Shown: positions 58,269 to 62,585 of the stretch, one piece after another
Layout: the number at the start of each line of letters is the position of its first letter
How positions within the stretch are numbered: the first letter of the stretch is position 1
Program-made: the position numbers and the translations under genes
Notes under the pieces: generated by a model
Database searches by the model: none
Told to the model about the DNA's origin: nothing
The model's input: only the letters and a program-made list of their open reading frames with translations
DNA from: a virus
Virus record (IMG/VR): IMGVR_UViG_3300044813_000005
Coordinates: 1 to 62,585 of that record
Length of the DNA stretch: 62,585 nt
Direction: 5' to 3' (one strand)

Positions 58269-59282
58269 TCAGAGGGTCGCTTGGCCGTTCACCAGGGTCG
58301 CCTTGTAGGCGCGGCCCCAGCCCGCGTCGTGGACGATGGTGAACGTGAACTCCACCGCGTACACGCCGTCGGAGTCCTCGAACTTGGAGACGCCGGACAC
58401 CTTGCCGGCGCAGTCCAGGGTGAACGAGTTGTACACGTCCGCCGGTGTGGTCGCACCGCTGTAAATCTTCGGGCCGGTCGCCCGGAACCGCAGGAACTTC
58501 GTCGTGCCGGCGCGCATCGTCGTCAACATCGCCATGCCCGCCGTGTCCGCCTCCACCAGCAGCTTGAACGACGGGTTCGGGTCCGTCTCCACGTGCGCGA
58601 CGAACGACGGCTGCGCCGAGTCCACCACGAACAGCGGGTTGAAGCGGTCGGCGATGTGGAAGTTTCCGCGCAGCACGCGGGTCAGTTTCGTCGTGCCCAG
58701 CCCCGTCGACGTCGGATCGAGGAAGATGTCGATGTGCGTCGGCTGGATCGGCACCGTGTTGATCGACGTGACACCTGCGGAGGTGAGGGTGATCCCGTCC
58801 TCGATCGCCGTCGCGTAGGCGGACCCGCCGAGGCCGACACCCTTCCGGTCCCAGTTCAGGTCGAACGACGTGATGATGAAGTTCGACGCCCGGTGCGCCC
58901 GCGCCGCGGACCCCTGCTCCACCGTGTACGTCTTCGGGGTGTCCGCGCCGAACGACGTCGGGTCGAACACCCACTGGTAGGCGCCGGTCGCCGTGGCCGA
59001 GTCCATGAGCTGTGACGTGGTCGGTGTCGTCACCACCGACGCCAGCGGGTACTGCATCTCCGAATAGGTGGCGTCACCGCCCACGTCGGACGTCGACCAC
59101 TCCTTGCCGTTGTACACGATGGTCGGGTACTTCCCGCCCTTCGGCTGGAAAGTATGGTTTTCCAAGGCCACGGACGGGCCGAGGGACAGGGCGAGGAGTT
59201 GCTTGGTCGCGGCGACGGCCGTCCCCGGAACGCTTTCGACTCCCAACTGGACGACCTGGCTGATCGTCGACCTTTCTACCAT
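58269..59282 (-). CDS. Major tail tube protein
   Basis: 337 aa from ATG at 59282. Beta-rich with VESVPGTAVAATKQLLAL, YPTIVYNGKEWSTSDVGGDAT, FDLNWDRKGVGLGG and a C-terminal Ig-like part (FEDSDGVYAVEFTFTIVHDAGWG). It is placed between connectors and chaperone, as expected for the tail tube. Confidence 0.85.
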   Translation of the reverse strand: MVERSTISQVVQLGVESVPGTAVAATKQLLALSLGPSVALENHTFQPKGGKYPTIVYNGKEWSTSDVGGDATYSEMQYPLASVVTTPTTSQLMDSATATGAYQWVFDPTSFGADTPKTYTVEQGSAARAHRASNFIITSFDLNWDRKGVGLGGSAYATAIEDGITLTSAGVTSINTVPIQPTHIDIFLDPTSTGLGTTKLTRVLRGNFHIADRFNPLFVVDSAQPSFVAHVETDPNPSFKLLVEADTAGMAMLTTMRAGTTKFLRFRATGPKIYSGATTPADVYNSFTLDCAGKVSGVSKFEDSDGVYAVEFTFTIVHDAGWGRAYKATLVNGQATL

Positions 59283-59316
59283 GATGCTCAACTCCGTAAC
59301 GTGGTAAACTTTCAGG

Positions 59317-60213
59317 ATGGGGACTACCAGCACATGCGCACGGTGCGGTGAGGCGTTCGTGCATCGGAACCGGCCGGCGACCTACTGTTCGCTGGCCTGT
59401 CGGAAGAATCAGGTCACTGCCACTTGCGCTGTCTGCGCCAAGTCCTTCACCCGGAAGGCCAGCCTTGCGGGGCCGTACTGTTCGCGGGAATGCTCCGACC
59501 AGATGTCCACCGGTCGTCCTCGCAATCCCGCCAGGCATGTCGTCCGTACGTGCCCGGGCTGCGCAAAATCGTTCACCGTCCCCACGTATCGAGCGGCCAA
59601 GTTCTGTTCCGCACGTTGCCGTGCGGAGTCGTCTAGAGATGCAAAAGATTGCCCCACCTGCGGCACGCACTTCACGTTCTGGAAGTCCTGGCCGCGCGTC
59701 TACTGCTCCAACGTGTGCGCCGGTAAGGCAACCGTCAGCAACATCGCCCACCATGAGCCGTCCAGTTACGAGACGACATGCCAGGAGTGCGGCACTCGTT
59801 TCGTGACTACGCCGAAACGGTCACGCGGGCGGTTCTGTAGCCGACCCTGCTGGGCAGCCTGGCTGGGGCGTAATGCCCCAACCGGGGAAGACGCCCCGAA
59901 CTGGCGCGGGGGTTCGGAGCCTTACTACGGCGGATCGTGGCACCTGGCGCGCCGAGCCGTACGAATGCGGGACCGCACGTGCGTCGACTGCGGAGTGACA
60001 CCCGAACAACTCGGCAAGTCCCTCGACGTACACCATCTAGTCCCGTTCCGGGAGTTCGGTCGTGAACGTCACGCGGAGGCTAACCGCCTTGAGAACCTTG
60101 TCGGCCTGTGTTCCATCTGTCACCAGGCGCGTGAGTGGGAAGACGGCAGCCCGAAGCGGTGCGCGCAGGCCGCGCAGAAAGCTAAGGCGGCTGAGCGGAA
60201 CCAGGTGGTCTAG
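59317..60213 (+). CDS. Plus-strand HNH endonuclease with zinc-knuckle array
   Basis: 298 aa. Five CxxC...CSxxC knuckles span residues 5-190 (CARCGEAF...CSLAC; CAVCAKSF...CSREC; CPGCAKSF...CSARC; CPTCGTHF...CSNVC; CQECGTRF...CSRPC). The C-terminal HNH has CVDCGVTPEQLGKSLDVHHLVPF, NLVGLCSICHQARE. It faces against the tail operon, and its stop shares CTAG with the tail gene. A homing endonuclease insertion. Confidence 0.85.
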   Translation: MGTTSTCARCGEAFVHRNRPATYCSLACRKNQVTATCAVCAKSFTRKASLAGPYCSRECSDQMSTGRPRNPARHVVRTCPGCAKSFTVPTYRAAKFCSARCRAESSRDAKDCPTCGTHFTFWKSWPRVYCSNVCAGKATVSNIAHHEPSSYETTCQECGTRFVTTPKRSRGRFCSRPCWAAWLGRNAPTGEDAPNWRGGSEPYYGGSWHLARRAVRMRDRTCVDCGVTPEQLGKSLDVHHLVPFREFGRERHAEANRLENLVGLCSICHQAREWEDGSPKRCAQAAQKAKAAERNQVV

Positions 60214-60638
60214 CTGCTGTGGGCGACGATGTTGAACTGACCCCCGAGGTGGAGGTACGGGACGCCCTGCACCACCTCGGGGTAGCTGACGGTGTGCCGG
60301 CGGGCGCATGACAGGAACCCGCCCGGGAGGGTGACGTTCTGCCCGTGGAGCAGCGCGTCGATGCGGCGGGCGATCGGCACGACCTGCCCCTGCGACGTGG
60401 TCTGCATGATGGCTTTCACCAGGTACAGGGTGTCCACCATGATCCGCCCCGAGCCGGCGCCAACTGTCTCGTCCCGCGCGGAGATGAGCGCGAACTGGAC
60501 GTACGGGCCGTGCATCACGTCGGGGGTGATCGCCCCGTTGATCCGCCCGCCGACCAGCCCGTTCAACGTGGCATCGCCGGAAAGGGTGGAGTACAGCCAC
60601 GGCTCGATCAGGTCGACCGTTTCAACGCCGGAACTCAT
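60210..60638 (-). CDS. Tail terminator or tail completion protein
   Basis: 142 aa from ATG at 60638. It reads IEPWLYSTLSGDATLNGLVGGRI and PYVQFALISARDETVG, then ends GGQFNIVAHSS. The pattern (a variable start-to-minimum stretch and a beta end) is that of head-tail joining proteins. Its position before the tail tube agrees. Confidence 0.72.
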   Translation of the reverse strand: MSSGVETVDLIEPWLYSTLSGDATLNGLVGGRINGAITPDVMHGPYVQFALISARDETVGAGSGRIMVDTLYLVKAIMQTTSQGQVVPIARRIDALLHGQNVTLPGGFLSCARRHTVSYPEVVQGVPYLHLGGQFNIVAHSS

Positions 60639-61012
60639 GTGATGATGCGGGCCAGCACCTCGGCGGCCAGCCCCGGCTCCTGATGGTGCGCGGCGGGGAC
60701 GAGGTACGGCTGCGGGCCACCGTGCTCGGCGGTGCCGTACTCCACGTAGGCGGCGTATTCGGCGGTCGCCTCCACCTCCCAATGACCGGCGCTGACCTGG
60801 TGGGCGGAGATCGACGCTGCCAGTTCGCCGGGGCTGCGGGGAGTAATGACCATCGTGCCCGGCTGCAACCGCGGCGCGCTGCCCTGCGCTTCGGAGGCGA
60901 TCCGCTCGGCGGTGTTCCCGACCGCACTGTCAGCCTTCCCCGCCATCGTGGCGGCGATCTCCGGGAAGCGGTTCATCAGCACCCGGACGTTGCCGGTGAA
61001 CCCGTCAGCCAT
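60635..61012 (-). CDS. HK97 gp10-like tail component
   Basis: 125 aa. An N-terminal helix precedes IASEAQGSAPRLQPGTM and EYAAYVEYGTAEHGGPQPYLVPA, the usual EYG...P-Y-L signature of HK97 gp10. It lies in the connector cluster. It joins head to tail. Confidence 0.78.
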   Translation of the reverse strand: MADGFTGNVRVLMNRFPEIAATMAGKADSAVGNTAERIASEAQGSAPRLQPGTMVITPRSPGELAASISAHQVSAGHWEVEATAEYAAYVEYGTAEHGGPQPYLVPAAHHQEPGLAAEVLARIIT

Positions 61013-61013
61013 G

Positions 61014-61403
61014 TCAGACCACCTCGCAGACCAGCCGACGGGTCAGCTCCCACGACGTGGGGCCGAGGACACCGAGCACCGAGTACAGGACGCCCAGCGC
61101 TTCCACCCGGTCGCCGATGTCGGCGGGGGTGAGGGCGGGGACGGTGATCGCCGCCCGCATGTGCCCGGATGTGACACCCACCCGGTCGAGGTCGGCCGTC
61201 GACGCGGCCACCCGGTCGGCCTGCTGCACGTTCCCCACCCGGCACGGGACCGGCTCCGGGCGAGCCGTGTAAGTGGTGACAATCCCGCCGGTGGTATCCC
61301 GCACCTCAACCTTGTCGAGGATGACCGCAGTGTCGGGGAGTAGCGCGACGACGACACCGCGGAGCTCGGTCAGGTCGGCGTCGGACAGGATCGGCTCTGT
61401 CAC
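61014..61403 (-). CDS. Head closure protein
   Basis: 129 aa with a GTG start. ILDKVEVRDTTGGIVTTYTARPEPVPCRVGN and TVPALTPADIGDRVEA resemble SPP1 gp16-type stoppers. It follows the adaptor gene. Inferred from motif and position. Confidence 0.7.
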   Translation of the reverse strand: MTEPILSDADLTELRGVVVALLPDTAVILDKVEVRDTTGGIVTTYTARPEPVPCRVGNVQQADRVAASTADLDRVGVTSGHMRAAITVPALTPADIGDRVEALGVLYSVLGVLGPTSWELTRRLVCEVV

Positions 61404-61762
61404 GACACGCCGTCGTACCAGAAGCGGGACAGCCACGCCTCGTCGAGCCGTTCCGTGGCCTCACCGTTGACGATGGGGATGGACCGGGGGTGCTGCCGGG
61501 AGTACATCTTCACCATCTGCTGACAGTGCCCGAGAAGATCGCCACGGTTGATCGCCCCGCCGTCGATGGACAGGTTGAACGCGCCGGCGACCTTCGCCGC
61601 CTTCCACCGCCACCCCTCCGCCGCCGCCCGCCGCAGGTCGTACACCCCGCCGCCGACGTTGGCGATGGCGACGAGCGCGGCCAGGTCATCAGCGGCGAGG
61701 GCGGGGGTCTGGTCGGCGGCGCACATGCGGTTCAGCGCTGCCGCCGCGTCGGTGTCGTTCAC
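61400..61762 (-). CDS. Head-tail adaptor protein
   Basis: 120 aa from GTG at 61762; GTG at 61777 is an alternative. Helical, with ALAADDLAALVAIANV, WKAAKVAGAFNLSIDGGAI and a conserved tail. First connector gene after the small acidic protein. The SPP1 gp15-like role is inferred. Confidence 0.68.
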   Translation of the reverse strand: MNDTDAAAALNRMCAADQTPALAADDLAALVAIANVGGGVYDLRRAAAEGWRWKAAKVAGAFNLSIDGGAINRGDLLGHCQQMVKMYSRQHPRSIPIVNGEATERLDEAWLSRFWYDGVS

Positions 61763-61783
61763 AACCCAGCCCCCCACCCTGCC

Positions 61784-61987
61784 TTAGAGAAGCCCGGCTT
61801 CCTTCAACGAGTCGAGCTGTTCCTTCGTCGCCGCCTCTTTGAACGGCCGCTCCGGGTAGTCATCCACCCGGACCTCCCGCTCGGCGGACAGGTGCAGCCC
61901 GCGGGGCAGGTCCGCAGCGTTGTTGTCGGCGGCCTTCGCCTGCTCCTCGGCCACAACCGGGGCCGGATCGTTCTTGCGTGCGGGCAC
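61784..61987 (-). CDS. Small acidic head-region protein
   Basis: 67 aa. MPARKNDPAPVVAEEQAKAA then a Lys/Glu-rich helix ending DSLKEAGLL. Function is unknown. Confidence 0.6.
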   Translation of the reverse strand: MPARKNDPAPVVAEEQAKAADNNAADLPRGLHLSAEREVRVDDYPERPFKEAATKEQLDSLKEAGLL

Positions 61988-61997
61988 AGTGTTCTCC

Positions 61998-62306
61998 TTA
62001 GACGACGAGCGACGGGTTGACGTTCACGAACGTCTCCTTGGCGGCCTCGACACCACCGCCGGACCCTTCAAAGCGGACCCCCCACGACCCTGCCGCGCTG
62101 GCCGTGAACTCCACCCGGTACACGCCCTGCATGTCCCGGGTCAGCCCGGTCGTCGGATAGACGAGGGTCGTCAGGGCGGCGTTGGGTGACCGCAGGTACA
62201 CGGTGACGACGGTCGGGTCGGTGAGGACACCGCCGAGGCGGAAGTCAGCCTCCACCGACACCCGCTGCCCGGCGACCACATCCAGAGGGGCGGCGGCCAA
62301 GGTCAT
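61998..62306 (-). CDS. Ig-like structural protein
   Basis: 102 aa. VAGQRVSVEADFRLGGVLTD, YPTTGLTRDMQGVYRVEFTAS, SWGVRFEGSG show an Ig or fibronectin-like beta sandwich. Coupled to the repeat-protein end. It may decorate the head or neck. Confidence 0.65.
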   Translation of the reverse strand: MTLAAAPLDVVAGQRVSVEADFRLGGVLTDPTVVTVYLRSPNAALTTLVYPTTGLTRDMQGVYRVEFTASAAGSWGVRFEGSGGGVEAAKETFVNVNPSLVV

Positions 62307-62585
62307 CCCCTCACGGTCAGCACAGCGTCGGCGGTCACGGTCGCGTCCAGGCGGACCTGGTGCCGCAGGTAGACGATCAGCTCGGCGTCGGCGACCGGGG
62401 CTGCGGTCAGGGTGACAGTCCCGGCCGGGCCATACAGACGGGTGTAGAAGACGGACAGCAGGTCGCCGGCGGCGGCGAGCAGACTGGAGGGGCGCAGCGA
62501 CACCAACCCGCGGCGGACCGCGGCGGTCGCAGTGACCTGCCCGGCAGGCACCTTCATCCCGACCCGGCGGACAATCCCGGAAGCG
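62303..62585 (-). CDS. C-terminal part of the repeat-rich virion protein
   Basis: A frame open at the window edge reads ASGIVRRVGMKVPAGQVTAT, continuing the 18-residue unit seen at 1-531, and ends ADAVLTVRG. A joined read at the two contig ends is off by one base, so a few or many repeat units are probably missing. An internal ATG at 62557 is unlikely to be the true start. Confidence 0.6.
   Translation of the reverse strand, partial: ASGIVRRVGMKVPAGQVTATAAVRRGLVSLRPSSLLAAAGDLLSVFYTRLYGPAGTVTLTAAPVADAELIVYLRHQVRLDATVTADAVLTVRG

Noticed and set aside
1-62585. Simple circular closure of the window
   Set aside because: Gene order fits a circle, but joining the two ends shifts the reading frame of the repeat gene, so sequence is missing or collapsed.

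Overview
The window looks like a near-complete genome of a temperate, GC-rich siphovirus of an actinobacterium, opened inside a structural gene. The virion genes run on the minus strand in the usual order: terminase, portal, MuF, scaffold, capsid. They continue off position 1 and reappear at position 62585 with head-tail connectors, tail tube, a frameshifted chaperone, tape measure, tail tip and lysis. Actinobacterial features include a WhiB-like protein, a DUF6221 protein, a DUF1906/PGRP endolysin, GTG starts and small zinc-finger proteins.

Layout. (1) 1-11.8 kb, minus: head genes, interrupted by a LAGLIDADG endonuclease. (2) 11.8-12.6 kb: non-coding, with a GT-rich low-complexity tract. (3) 12.6-16.2 kb, plus: ten small genes served by five near-identical promoters. 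(4) 32.2 down to 16.2 kb, minus: early operon of ATGA-coupled genes, including RecT, a Cas4/RecB-like nuclease, a queuosine-precursor transporter, a DpdA-like transglycosylase, a RuvC-like resolvase, WhiB, a replication protein and a primase-helicase. (5) 31.9-33.5 kb: genetic switch made of a Cro-like gene, three operators, a repressor candidate, attP and a small tyrosine integrase. (6) 33.5-39.1 kb: a module resembling conjugation genes of actinobacterial integrative elements (FtsK/TraB ATPase, membrane proteins, transglycosylase-NlpC/P60) with a divergent HTH, DUF6221 and GIY-YIG operon. (7) 39.2-45.9 kb, minus: holin, endolysin, and a cluster with a GH-like protein, permuted NlpC/P60, SNase, sigma factor and papain-like protease. 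(8) 45.9-62.6 kb, minus: tail genes and connectors, with one plus-strand HNH endonuclease.

Most notable points. The attP core, the 3' half of a tRNA (tRNA-Lys-like), lies in the last codons of the repressor candidate, so integration would replace its Ala-Ala-ending tail. This matches the integration-dependent immunity of phages such as BPs and Brujita. A DpdA-like enzyme plus a YhhQ transporter suggest 7-deazaguanine DNA modification by precursor salvage. The FtsK/lytic-enzyme module makes the element look like a phage carrying a conjugation-like cassette. The homing-endonuclease load is high, with three paralogous HNH genes set into ATGA junctions and a LAGLIDADG insertion that left a synonymously recoded copy of its host gene's 3' end. 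No search was run. Functions rest on motifs, gene order and remembered family features.
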